Shown piece after piece: positions 1 through 6,983 of a stretch of 11,757 nucleotides of DNA. Every line of letters starts with the position of its first letter. Within the stretch, counting starts at the first letter, position 1. Source of the DNA: Alphaproteobacteria bacterium (GTDB taxonomy: Bacteria > Pseudomonadota > Alphaproteobacteria > GCA-2731375). Both the position numbers and the translations under genes were made by a program. Where the stretch lies: assembly GCA_030746295.1 (NCBI GenBank), contig JASLMY010000162.1:1-11757 (forward strand), in the 5' to 3' direction. The notes under the pieces were generated by a model. That model ran no database searches. It was not told the DNA's origin and worked only from the letters and a program-made list of their open reading frames with translations.

Positions 1-768
1 GAGTCCCACAAGATGCCCTTGATCGAGCATCTGATCGAGCTGCGCCGCCGCCTCCTCTATTCGATCATCGCCCTGACGATCGCCTTCGCCGGCTGCTACT
101 TCGTCGCCGAGGAGATCTACAACTTCCTGGTCCGGCCACTGGCCGATTTGATGGCAGGGCAAGAGGGCCGGCGGCTGATCTATACCGGCCTGCACGAGGC
201 TTTCTTCACCTACCTCAAGGTCGCGTTCTTCGGTGCCGTCTGCATCACCTTTCCGATCGTCGCCGGGCAGCTCTGGGCCTTCGTCGCCCCAGGTCTCTAT
301 AAGAACGAGAAGCGGGCCTTCCTGCCCTTCCTGTTCGCCACCCCCGTCCTGTTCACGCTCGGTGCCGCGCTGGTCTACTACCTGATCTTCCCGCTGGCCT
401 GGCAATTCTTCTTGAGCTTCGAGACGACCGGTGGCGAGGGCACCTTGCCGATCCAGCTCGAGGCCAAGGTGAACGAATACCTCTCCCTGGTGATGAAGCT
501 GATTATCGCCTTCGGGCTGTCGTTTCAACTTCCCGTAATACTGATGCTGATGGCCCGGGTCGGCCTGGTGACCTCCGAGGGGCTGGCGCGGAAGCGGAAA
601 TACGCCATCGTCATCACCTTCCTGGTCGCGGCCTTTCTGACCCCTCCGGACCTGATCAGCCAGGTCGGTCTCGGCCTGCCGATCCTGTTGCTCTACGAGG
701 GCTCGATCCTGGCGATCAAGATAGTGGAGCGTCGCCGCCGCGCCCGCGAGGCCTCGGCCGCCGACTGA
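1..768 (+). CDS. tatC: Sec-independent protein translocase TatC (5' partial)
   Basis: TatC is the multispanning inner-membrane core of the twin-arginine translocase. It recognises the RR signal peptide, with TatB, and nucleates TatA for export of folded proteins. From the first ATG in the window (13) the frame gives 251 residues, close to the usual ~250-260, with six hydrophobic segments. Numbering from that Met, family landmarks are HLIELR (6-11; E9 matches the signal-binding Glu of the E. coli N-terminus), WAFVAPGLYKNEKR (88-101, E99), FGLSFQLPV (167-175) and LTPPD (209-213). The frame is open leftward (E-S-H-K before the Met), and alphaproteobacterial TatC usually carries several residues before this motif, so the real start is probably upstream of the window. 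tatA/tatB are expected upstream but are not visible. The gene ends 11 bases from the converging cyclase gene. The family assignment is very secure; only the start is uncertain. Confidence 0.97.
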   Translation, partial: ESHKMPLIEHLIELRRRLLYSIIALTIAFAGCYFVAEEIYNFLVRPLADLMAGQEGRRLIYTGLHEAFFTYLKVAFFGAVCITFPIVAGQLWAFVAPGLYKNEKRAFLPFLFATPVLFTLGAALVYYLIFPLAWQFFLSFETTGGEGTLPIQLEAKVNEYLSLVMKLIIAFGLSFQLPVILMLMARVGLVTSEGLARKRKYAIVITFLVAAFLTPPDLISQVGLGLPILLLYEGSILAIKIVERRRRAREASAAD

Positions 769-779
769 GGCAAGTCCTC

Positions 780-3700
780 TTACATCCCCAACGCCACGTC
801 GATGGCGGCCTTCGCGGCATGCATGCCGGCATCGGCGGCCTGTCGTTGTAGGCGGCTGAGTTCCTCCTCCAGCCCGCCGTCGCCGCGCCCGTGCGCCTCC
901 AGCACCCGCGCTCGGGCGGCGACGAAGTCGCTCCACGGTACCGGCTCGGGCCGGGCATAGTCCTCCAGCGCCGTCGCATAGCGCTCAGCCGCGTTCCAGT
1001 CGCGGTCGCGCAGCGCCACTTCGATGGCGCGAGGATAGAAGGCGAAGTAGTTATGGCCGACGCAGTCGCCGGCCAGCAGTTGCTCGCCCTCGGCCAGCGC
1101 GGCGCGGGACAGTGCGATGTCGTCGGCGACGAGCGCCAGCGTTCCCAGCACCCAAGGGCCCAGGAAGCCGATACCGGTCTCGCGCGCAATCTCCAGCGCC
1201 GCCTCCAGCATCGCCACGCTCTCGGCACGGTAGCCCTGGCGGAGGTAGCGGGCCTGGGCCAGGTGGATGGTGAGGAAGGGGACGAACCGGTTGGCACCCA
1301 GATAGTTGGCGAGATCGAGGCCGCGCTCGGCATTCGCCTCCGCCGCCTCGACCTCGCCGATGATGAGCTGGACCCGAGCCGCGGTCAGCCGCGCCACCAT
1401 CTCGGCGCGGCGGTGGCCGACCTGTTCCGCCGCCTCGATCGCCTGCTCGGCGCCGTCGCGTGCTGCCGTCATCTCGGTCAGGTAGACCTGGTTCCAGGCC
1501 ACCATGTACTGGTTGGCGACGGCGATGCGGCCAAAACCGTGCTCTTGGCAGAGATCGATGCAGCGGCGGAAGTAGTCGAGCGAGGTGAGCATCCGCCCCC
1601 GGCTGTAGTAGGCGTCGCCGAGGCCGCTCAAGGCCCGAACCTCGCATTCGGGCGAGCCGGCCCGCTCCGCCGCGTCCAGGGCCTTCCGGTGCTCCTCCAG
1701 GCAACCGTCGATGTTGCCGAGCGGGAAGTAGAGGTTGCCGCGATAGTAGTGCACGTCGGAGAGCTCTTTGTGGAGGCTCTGCGCGCGGGCCGCCGCCTCG
1801 GCGCGCGCCAGTGCGTCGAGGGCCTCGTCGTAGTCGTCGGTGACACGCATGCCGGCGGCGAGGCCGATCCAGGCCCGGCAGCGGTCGGCCTCGTCGTCCG
1901 CCGCCTCCAGGGCGTGGCGGTAGACCACGATGGAGTCCGCCGGATGCCCGGTCTCACGCAAGCATTCGCCCTCCAGCATCAGCAGGCGGTGGCGTATCGC
2001 CGGTTTCTTGGCGGTGGCCATGCCCCGCTGCACCATTTCCAGCGCCCGTTCGAATCGGTAGAGCCCGACATGGAAGGCCGCGGCCTCGGCGTATGCCGCC
2101 GGCGCACCCGGATCCTCGGCCCGGTCCAGGTGCTCGGCGCTGAGCACCAGGTCGCGCTCGCCGAACCACTCGGCGGCGCGGCGGTGCAGCTCGTGGCGTC
2201 TGGAGGTCAGCAGCGACGAGTAGACGCCGTCGCGAACCAGCGCGTGTGCGAACAGGAAATCGTCGTCCCGCGGCCGCACCAGGTACTGCTCCACCAACCC
2301 GGCACAGGTGTAGTCCGCACTTTCGATCAGGTGGCGCACCAGCTCCAGCGAGAAGCGCTGGCCGATCACGGCGGCGGCCTGCAAGGCCTGCCGGTCCAAA
2401 GGCTCCAGGCTATCCATCCGTGCCAGGACGATGCTTTGCACCGAGCCGGGTACGGCCTCGTCGGCGCTCTCGTCCGCGTTTCGCAACAGTTGCTCCAGAT
2501 AAAGCGGGTTGCCTTCGGCCCGCTCGACGCAGGACATGACGAAGCGATTGTTGAGGTCGAAATACTCACCGGCGAGCGACAGCGCCTCCTCCGGGCGCAG
2601 CGGGCCGATGTCCATGGTCAAGAGCGAGGCGCCGTCGGCGGCGCGCCGCCAGTCTTGGTCCAAAGGGTCGCCCTCGATCCGGCTGGTCAGGATCAGCACG
2701 GTCGGGCAGTCCTCGGCGATCGCTGCCAGGCTGGCGATATGCGCCAGCACGAGCCACCAGGCCCAATGCAGGTCCTCGATCTTGATCAGCAGCGGCTGGC
2801 GGGCACTGAGGTTCTTCGCCAGTTGGGCCAGGGTCTTCTGCTTGCCCAGGTTCCGGTTGGCGTTGTCCATGGCGTCGTAGATCGCCCTCAGACCCGTCGG
2901 TTGTGCCAGGTCCAAGAGGTCGTTCAGATAGACGCGGCGGTCGTCCGCCAGCAGGCCGCGCCCGATGGCCGCGTCGGCGGCGCCCTCTCGCGCTTGCGTA
3001 TCGCTCGCCGCCGACAGCCCCAACATGCTTCGCGTCAGGGCGCGAACGGCGTCCTGGCCGGTGCCGACGCCGAAATCCAGTACCAGCCCGGTATGGCAGG
3101 CAAAGCCGGCGGCGGCGGCGATGCCCTCGAATTCCTCGGTCAAGCGCGACTTGCCGATCCCGGCCTCGCCGCGAATGTAGATGGTCTGGCCGCGCCCGGT
3201 CTCGCGGCAGTCGTCGATCACGCCGCGGAATTGACGCAACTCGCGGCTCCGGCCCACGAAGGCGTGCCGCTCGGCGCTGCCGCTCTGGAAGGCCAACAGC
3301 CGCCAGGCCTTGACCGGCGCGGGCAAACCCTCGATCGCGACCTCGCCCACCGCCTCCGAGCGGAGCTGCGATGCCAGAGCCTGATAGACCGCGTTGGAAA
3401 GGAAGGTCTCGCCCGGGCCGGCCAGATCCTGCAGCCGCGAGGCCAAGTTCACCGAATCGCCGGTGACGGTATATTCCTGGTGCGTCTCGCTGCCGACTCC
3501 GCTGGCGATCACCTGGCCGCTGGCGATGCCGATATGGACCTCGATCGGCGGCTCGATGTCGCGCACCGCCCGATGGATCTCCAGCGCCGCGCGCACCGCC
3601 CGCTCGGCGTCGTTGGAATGGGCGACGGGCGCCCCGAAGACGGCCATGACGGCATCGCCGATGTGCTTGTCGACGACGCCGCCGAAGCTTTGCACGATCC

Positions 3701-4010
3701 GGTCGACGGTCTCGAAAAAGCGGTTGAGGAGATCCCGGGTCTCCTCCGGGTCGTGTGCGGCCGACAACGCCGTGTAACCGGAGATGTCCGCGAACAGGAT
3801 CGTCGCCTGGCGCCGCTCGGCCTCGCCCGCTGTGGCCCCGTCGGCGATCGCCGCCAGCAGCTTGCGCCGATGCCCGAGCGCCGCGACCCCCAGTTCCTTG
3901 AGGTCTCCGTCGCTCAAGAGCGCCAGGGCCTCGGCGTCGATGGCATTGCCCTGGAAGCTCTCCGCATACTGCTCCAGGCCCAGCCCGCGAAGCCAGCTCG
4001 AGACGTTCAT
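780..4010 (-). CDS. SAM / class III adenylate cyclase / P-loop ATPase / TPR multidomain signalling protein
   Basis: A 1076-residue predicted cytoplasmic protein. Domains in order: SAM domain (about 5-55, from WLRGLGLEQYAESF); class III cyclase catalytic domain (about 66-195); P-loop ATPase beginning at FVGRSREL (251-258), with Walker A GEAGIGKS (281-288) and Walker B-like LLIKIEDLHW (407-416); and a long alpha-helical TPR-like tail (about 645-1060). The cyclase residues look complete: metal-binding D75 (FADISG) and D119 (KHIGD), substrate-specifying K115, Thr181 in the position that is Asp in class IIIa enzymes, and transition-state N188 and R192 (NLASRL). This fits a class IIIb enzyme making cAMP; the signal it senses is unknown. 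The start at 4010 was chosen because the SAM domain begins directly after it and a weak GGGG Shine-Dalgarno (4018-4021) precedes it. An in-frame TTG at 4109 would add 33 unconvincing residues. The gene is antisense to its neighbours, with its own candidate promoter. There are no transmembrane segments. Confidence 0.93.
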   Translation of the reverse strand: MNVSSWLRGLGLEQYAESFQGNAIDAEALALLSDGDLKELGVAALGHRRKLLAAIADGATAGEAERRQATILFADISGYTALSAAHDPEETRDLLNRFFETVDRIVQSFGGVVDKHIGDAVMAVFGAPVAHSNDAERAVRAALEIHRAVRDIEPPIEVHIGIASGQVIASGVGSETHQEYTVTGDSVNLASRLQDLAGPGETFLSNAVYQALASQLRSEAVGEVAIEGLPAPVKAWRLLAFQSGSAERHAFVGRSRELRQFRGVIDDCRETGRGQTIYIRGEAGIGKSRLTEEFEGIAAAAGFACHTGLVLDFGVGTGQDAVRALTRSMLGLSAASDTQAREGAADAAIGRGLLADDRRVYLNDLLDLAQPTGLRAIYDAMDNANRNLGKQKTLAQLAKNLSARQPLLIKIEDLHWAWWLVLAHIASLAAIAEDCPTVLILTSRIEGDPLDQDWRRAADGASLLTMDIGPLRPEEALSLAGEYFDLNNRFVMSCVERAEGNPLYLEQLLRNADESADEAVPGSVQSIVLARMDSLEPLDRQALQAAAVIGQRFSLELVRHLIESADYTCAGLVEQYLVRPRDDDFLFAHALVRDGVYSSLLTSRRHELHRRAAEWFGERDLVLSAEHLDRAEDPGAPAAYAEAAAFHVGLYRFERALEMVQRGMATAKKPAIRHRLLMLEGECLRETGHPADSIVVYRHALEAADDEADRCRAWIGLAAGMRVTDDYDEALDALARAEAAARAQSLHKELSDVHYYRGNLYFPLGNIDGCLEEHRKALDAAERAGSPECEVRALSGLGDAYYSRGRMLTSLDYFRRCIDLCQEHGFGRIAVANQYMVAWNQVYLTEMTAARDGAEQAIEAAEQVGHRRAEMVARLTAARVQLIIGEVEAAEANAERGLDLANYLGANRFVPFLTIHLAQARYLRQGYRAESVAMLEAALEIARETGIGFLGPWVLGTLALVADDIALSRAALAEGEQLLAGDCVGHNYFAFYPRAIEVALRDRDWNAAERYATALEDYARPEPVPWSDFVAARARVLEAHGRGDGGLEEELSRLQRQAADAGMHAAKAAIDVALGM

Positions 4011-4080
4011 CGTGTAACCCCGGTCCAGAGAATCGCCCAGTACGCGGCGATGCGCTGCCGTTTCCCCTGCGCGAGCCGCC

Positions 4081-4109
4081 ACTCTATCGCGGCGGCCGAG
4101 GCCGGCCAA
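4081..4109 (-). promoter_or_regulatory. Candidate sigma-70 type promoter of the cyclase gene
   Basis: Read on the minus strand, TTGGCC (4104-4109) is followed after exactly 17 bases by TAGAGT (4081-4086). Each hexamer matches four of six consensus bases. It would give a leader of about 65 bases before the ATG at 4010. Found by eye only; in such GC-rich DNA a chance match is quite possible. Confidence 0.3.
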
Positions 4110-4152
4110 GCACTCGCCACCGGATGAGAGTCTCGCTGCGGCCGGCGCCGGG

Positions 4153-4181
4153 TGGACGCACGCGGGAGGGCGGCGTATATA
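4153..4181 (+). promoter_or_regulatory. Candidate sigma-70 type promoter for serS-surE-pcm
   Basis: TGGACG (4153-4158), a 17-base spacer and TATATA (4176-4181), each hexamer matching four of six consensus bases. TATATA is the most AT-rich spot in the 234-base gap between the divergent cyclase and serS genes. Transcription would start near 4188, leaving a leader of about 57 bases. It lies back to back with the cyclase promoter candidate, so one regulator bound between them could affect both. Confidence 0.45.
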
Positions 4182-4197
4182 GGGCCCGCCTTTCCAC

Positions 4198-4214
4198 GCC
4201 GGCTTGGGGCCGGC
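4198..4214 (+). other. Short GC hairpin in the serS leader
   Basis: GCCGGC (4198-4203) and GCCGGC (4209-4214) can form a 6-bp all-GC stem with a 5-base loop, within the predicted serS mRNA leader and about 30 bases before the start codon. No T-tract follows, so it is not an intrinsic terminator. It does not resemble a T-box. It may simply reflect base composition. Confidence 0.3.
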
Positions 4215-4244
4215 TCAGATGATGTCAGCACCGGCCGCGCCCTC

Positions 4245-5522
4245 ATGTTCGATATCCGCTGGATCCGCGAGAACCCGGAAGCCTTCGACGAAGGCTTGGA
4301 TAAGCGCGGCTTGCCGCCGCAGGCGGCCGAGCTGATCGCCCTCGATGTCGAGCGCCGTGCCGTGCAGACCCGGCTGCAGGAGGTGCAGACGCGACGCAAC
4401 GAGGTCTCCAAGCTGATCGGCCAGGCCCGTGCCGCGGGCGACGACGCCGAGGCCCTGATCGCCGAGACGGCTGAGATCAAAGAGCGCCTGCAGGAAGGCG
4501 AGAGCGAGACCAAGGCCTTGGCCGAACGGCTGGACGGCATCCTCGCCGGGCTGCCCAACCTGCCGGCGGCGGACGTGCCGGAGGGCGCCGACGAGAGTGC
4601 CAATATCGAACTTCGCCGCCACGGCACCGCGCCAGAGCTCGACTTCGAGCCCAAGCAGCATTTCGAGCTCGGCGAGGCCTTGGGCGATATGGATTTCGAG
4701 ACCGCGGCCCGACTGTCGGGCGCGCGCTTCGTCGTCCTCTCCGGGCCTTTGGCCAAGCTGGAACGGGCGCTCGCCGCCTTCATGCTGGACATCCACACCG
4801 GCGAATTCGGCTATCGCGAGATCGAGCCGCCTTTGCTGGTGCGTCCCCATACCGCCTTCGGCACCGGCAACCTGCCGAAGTTCGAAGAAGACCTCTTCCA
4901 GACCACCGACGGCTTTTACCTCATTCCGACGGCCGAGATGCCGCTCACCAACCTGGTCCGCGAGCGACTGCTGGACGAGGCCGAGCTGCCGCTGCGCTTC
5001 ACCGCCTACACGCCCTGTTTTCGATCCGAGGCTGGCTCGGCCGGCAAGGACACCCGCGGCATGATCCGCCAGCACCAGTTCACCAAGGTCGAGCTGGTCT
5101 CGATCACCGCGGCCGAGCAATCGGTGGCCGAGCACGAGCGGATGACGAACTGCGCCGAGGAGGTCCTGAAACGCCTCGGCCTGCATTACCGCCTGGTCGT
5201 GCTGAGCAGCGGCGACATGGGGGCGGCGGCCCGTAAGACCTACGACATCGAGGTCTGGCTGCCGGGGCAGGGGGCCTATCGCGAGATCTCCAGCTGTTCC
5301 AATTGCGGCGACTACCAGGCTCGGCGGATGAGCGCGCGCTACCGTCCCGAGGGCCAGAAGGGGACCCGCTTCGTGCACACGCTCAACGGCTCGGCGCTGG
5401 CTGTCGGACGGACCCTGGTCGCGGTGCTCGAGAACTACCAGCAGGCTGACGGCTCGATCCGGGTTCCCGAGGCGCTCCGGCCCTATATGGGCGGCCTCGA
5501 GCTGATCGCGGCGGCCGCCTGA
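4245..5522 (+). CDS. serS: Serine--tRNA ligase
   Basis: Class II aminoacyl-tRNA synthetase that activates serine with ATP and charges tRNA-Ser (and tRNA-Sec where present), in the cytoplasm as a homodimer. Its 425 residues fit the bacterial family (~425-430). The N-terminal part is the long coiled-coil arm that grips the tRNA extra arm (about 30-105), rich in Glu, Arg and Ala. The catalytic core shows FGTGNLPKF, the serine-binding [11 protein letters not shown] segment, motif 2 with R260-S-E262 (CFRSEAGS), and motif 3 [10 protein letters not shown] with R389. The start at 4245 was chosen because [14 protein letters not shown] aligns with the family N-terminus; an in-frame GTG at 4152 would add 31 unlikely residues and overlap the putative promoter. 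There is no clear Shine-Dalgarno before 4245. Its stop shares one base with the surE start, so it probably heads a serS-surE-pcm operon. Confidence 0.98.
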   Translation: MFDIRWIRENPEAFDEGLDKRGLPPQAAELIALDVERRAVQTRLQEVQTRRNEVSKLIGQARAAGDDAEALIAETAEIKERLQEGESETKALAERLDGILAGLPNLPAADVPEGADESANIELRRHGTAPELDFEPKQHFELGEALGDMDFETAARLSGARFVVLSGPLAKLERALAAFMLDIHTGEFGYREIEPPLLVRPHTAFGTGNLPKFEEDLFQTTDGFYLIPTAEMPLTNLVRERLLDEAELPLRFTAYTPCFRSEAGSAGKDTRGMIRQHQFTKVELVSITAAEQSVAEHERMTNCAEEVLKRLGLHYRLVVLSSGDMGAAARKTYDIEVWLPGQGAYREISSCSNCGDYQARRMSARYRPEGQKGTRFVHTLNGSALAVGRTLVAVLENYQQADGSIRVPEALRPYMGGLELIAAAA

Positions 5523-6301
5523 TGCCGATGCTCGATCTCGACAAGGCCCGCATCCTGGTCACCAACGACGACGGCATCCATGCGCCGGGCCTGAAGGTGA
5601 TGGAGAAGATCGCCAAGGCGCTGGCCAAGGACGTCTGGGTGGTGGCGCCCGAATACGAGCAGAGCGGGGCCTCGCACTCGCTAACCTTGAGCGACCCGCT
5701 GAGGGTGCGGCAAGTCTCGCGCCGACGCTATGCGGTGCGCGGCACGCCGACCGACTGCGTCATGATGGGGGTGCACGAGCTGCTGGTGGACCGGCGCCCG
5801 GACCTGATCCTCTCGGGCGTCAACCGGGGCGGCAACTTGGGCGAGGACGTGACCTATTCCGGCACCATAGCGGCGGCCATGGAAGGCACGCTGGTGAAGA
5901 TCCCCTCGATCGCCCTCAGCCAAAGCCTGACCACGGGCCACCCGCCGAAATGGTCGACGGCCGAGCATCACGGCGCCGACGTAGTCCGCCGTCTGGTCGC
6001 CGCCGGCTGGCACGAGGACGTGCTGATCAACGTCAACTTCCCCGACGTGGTCCATGGCTCGGTCAAGGGACTGGCGGTCTGCCGCCAGGGGCGCCGCGAC
6101 TTCAAGGACCTGGCCATCGACGCCCGCGTCGATGCTCGCGGCCAACCGTACTATTGGCTCGGCTTCCGCCGCCACGAGGAAGAGCACGGCCACGATACCG
6201 ACCTCGCCGCCGTCGACAACGGCTGGATCGCGGTGACGCCATTGCAACTCGACCTGACCGATACCGAGTCGTTGAAATCACTCGAGGCCGGGCTGACGTG
6301 A
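5522..6301 (+). CDS. surE: 5'/3'-nucleotidase SurE
   Basis: Metal-dependent survival protein SurE, a cytoplasmic nucleoside monophosphate phosphatase (in E. coli also active on short polyphosphate) linked to stationary-phase and stress survival. It has 259 residues, typical for the family. Active-site elements by comparison with E. coli: D16-D17 in VTNDDGIHAPG, S48 in the EQSGASHSLTL loop, and N101 in SGVNRGGNLGEDV, followed by the family signature YSGTIAAAMEG. The C-terminal half carries the YWLGF and ITPL-like (VTPLQLDLT) strands of the family. The start ATG shares its A with the serS stop (TGATG), which suggests reinitiation by terminating ribosomes; a Met two codons further in is an alternative. 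Its last four bases, GTGA, contain the start of pcm. The surE-pcm pairing is conserved widely in proteobacteria. Confidence 0.98.
   Translation: MPMLDLDKARILVTNDDGIHAPGLKVMEKIAKALAKDVWVVAPEYEQSGASHSLTLSDPLRVRQVSRRRYAVRGTPTDCVMMGVHELLVDRRPDLILSGVNRGGNLGEDVTYSGTIAAAMEGTLVKIPSIALSQSLTTGHPPKWSTAEHHGADVVRRLVAAGWHEDVLINVNFPDVVHGSVKGLAVCRQGRRDFKDLAIDARVDARGQPYYWLGFRRHEEEHGHDTDLAAVDNGWIAVTPLQLDLTDTESLKSLEAGLT
6284..6287 (+). promoter_or_regulatory. Ribosome binding site supporting the GTG start of pcm
   Basis: GAGG inside the 3' end of surE, 10 bases before GTG at 6298. It supports that GTG over the next in-frame ATG at 6331, which would cut 11 residues from the N-terminal helix. Translational coupling through the GTGA overlap may matter more than this weak site. 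Confidence 0.4.
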
Positions 6302-6930
6302 ACCTGGAGGAACAGCGCATCAGCCTGATCATGGAGTTGCGCCGCGAGGGTATCGTCGACACGAGCGTCCTCTCCGCCCTCGAGCGGGTGCCCCGCGAGC
6401 GCTTCGTGCCGCCGGCGCTGATCAACCAGGCTTACGAGAACGCCGCCCTGCCGCTTTCCCAAGGCCAGACCATCAGCCAGCCCTTCGTCGTCGCCTACAT
6501 GACCGAGGCGCTGCAGGTCGGCGAGCGGATGAAGGTTCTCGAGGTCGGCACCGGCTCCGGCTACCAGGCCGCCGTGCTGGCCGCACTCTGCCGGCGGGTC
6601 TACACCGTCGAGCGCCATCGGGCCCTGCTGAAGGAAGCCGAGGCGCGGTTTCAAGACCTCGGTCTCCACAACATCACGACGCGGCTCGGCGACGGCGGCA
6701 AGGGCTGGCCGGAACAGGCGCCCTTCGAGCGCATCCTGGTTACGGCGGCGGCCGAGACAGTGCCGGAGACGCTTTGCATGCAGCTCGGCGACGGCGGCAT
6801 TCTGGTGGCCCCGGTCGGTGGCCGAGCCTCGCAGGAGATCTGGCGCGTTCGCCGCCAGGGCGATGCGCTGGAGAGCGAGCGCCTGCTGCCGGTCCGCTTC
6901 GTGCCCCTGGTCGAGGGCCTGCCGGAATAG
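6298..6930 (+). CDS. pcm: Protein-L-isoaspartate O-methyltransferase
   Basis: S-adenosylmethionine-dependent enzyme that methylates abnormal L-isoaspartyl residues in aged proteins, starting their repair; cytoplasmic. Starting from GTG it has 210 residues, against 208 in E. coli. Visible features: the VPRERFVP segment (31-38), substrate-side QGQTISQP with S60, SAM-binding motif I LEVGTGSGYQAA (81-92), acidic motif II end VYTVER (101-106), GDGGKGWP, the FERILVTAAAE strand, and the C-terminal RFVPLVEG typical of the family. GTG overlaps the surE stop by four bases (GTGA), so translation is probably coupled. Upstream sequence in this frame lies wholly inside surE and is not real coding sequence. 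A hairpin follows the stop. The assignment is very secure; the start is likely but not certain. Confidence 0.97.
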   Translation: MNLEEQRISLIMELRREGIVDTSVLSALERVPRERFVPPALINQAYENAALPLSQGQTISQPFVVAYMTEALQVGERMKVLEVGTGSGYQAAVLAALCRRVYTVERHRALLKEAEARFQDLGLHNITTRLGDGGKGWPEQAPFERILVTAAAETVPETLCMQLGDGGILVAPVGGRASQEIWRVRRQGDALESERLLPVRFVPLVEGLPE

Positions 6931-6936
6931 GCTCGG

Positions 6937-6958
6937 CGCCACCGCCATTGTGGTGGCG
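6937..6958 (+). other. Hairpin between pcm and the LysM/LytM gene
   Basis: CGCCACC (6937-6943) pairs perfectly with GGTGGCG (6952-6958). Adding one G-C and one G-U pair gives a 9-bp stem with a CATT loop. No run of T follows, so it is not a standard intrinsic terminator. It could slow or partly end transcription, or protect the 3' end of the serS-surE-pcm message. Confidence 0.4.
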
Positions 6959-6983
6959 GGCCGCGATTCCTACATTTGTCGAC

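Noticed and set aside
751..771. Inverted repeat GCCTC/GAGGC around the tatC stop as a terminator
   Set aside because: The stem is only 5-7 bp with a large loop and there is no T-tract on either strand, so I cannot support a terminator between the converging genes.
4011..4109. Extension of the cyclase N-terminus to an in-frame TTG at 4109
   Set aside because: The extra 33 residues are Arg/Ala-rich with no family resemblance, overlap the candidate promoter, and precede a natural SAM-domain start with ATG.
891..4127. A 1078-codon plus-strand open frame opposite the cyclase gene
   Set aside because: It has no recognisable domain, and its translation is rich in Arg, Gln, Gly, His and Val, as expected for the complement of GC-rich coding DNA. 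The minus-strand protein is fully explained by known domains.
4188..4244. T-box or other riboswitch upstream of serS
   Set aside because: The leader would be only about 57 bases, with no specifier or antiterminator elements and no terminator T-run.
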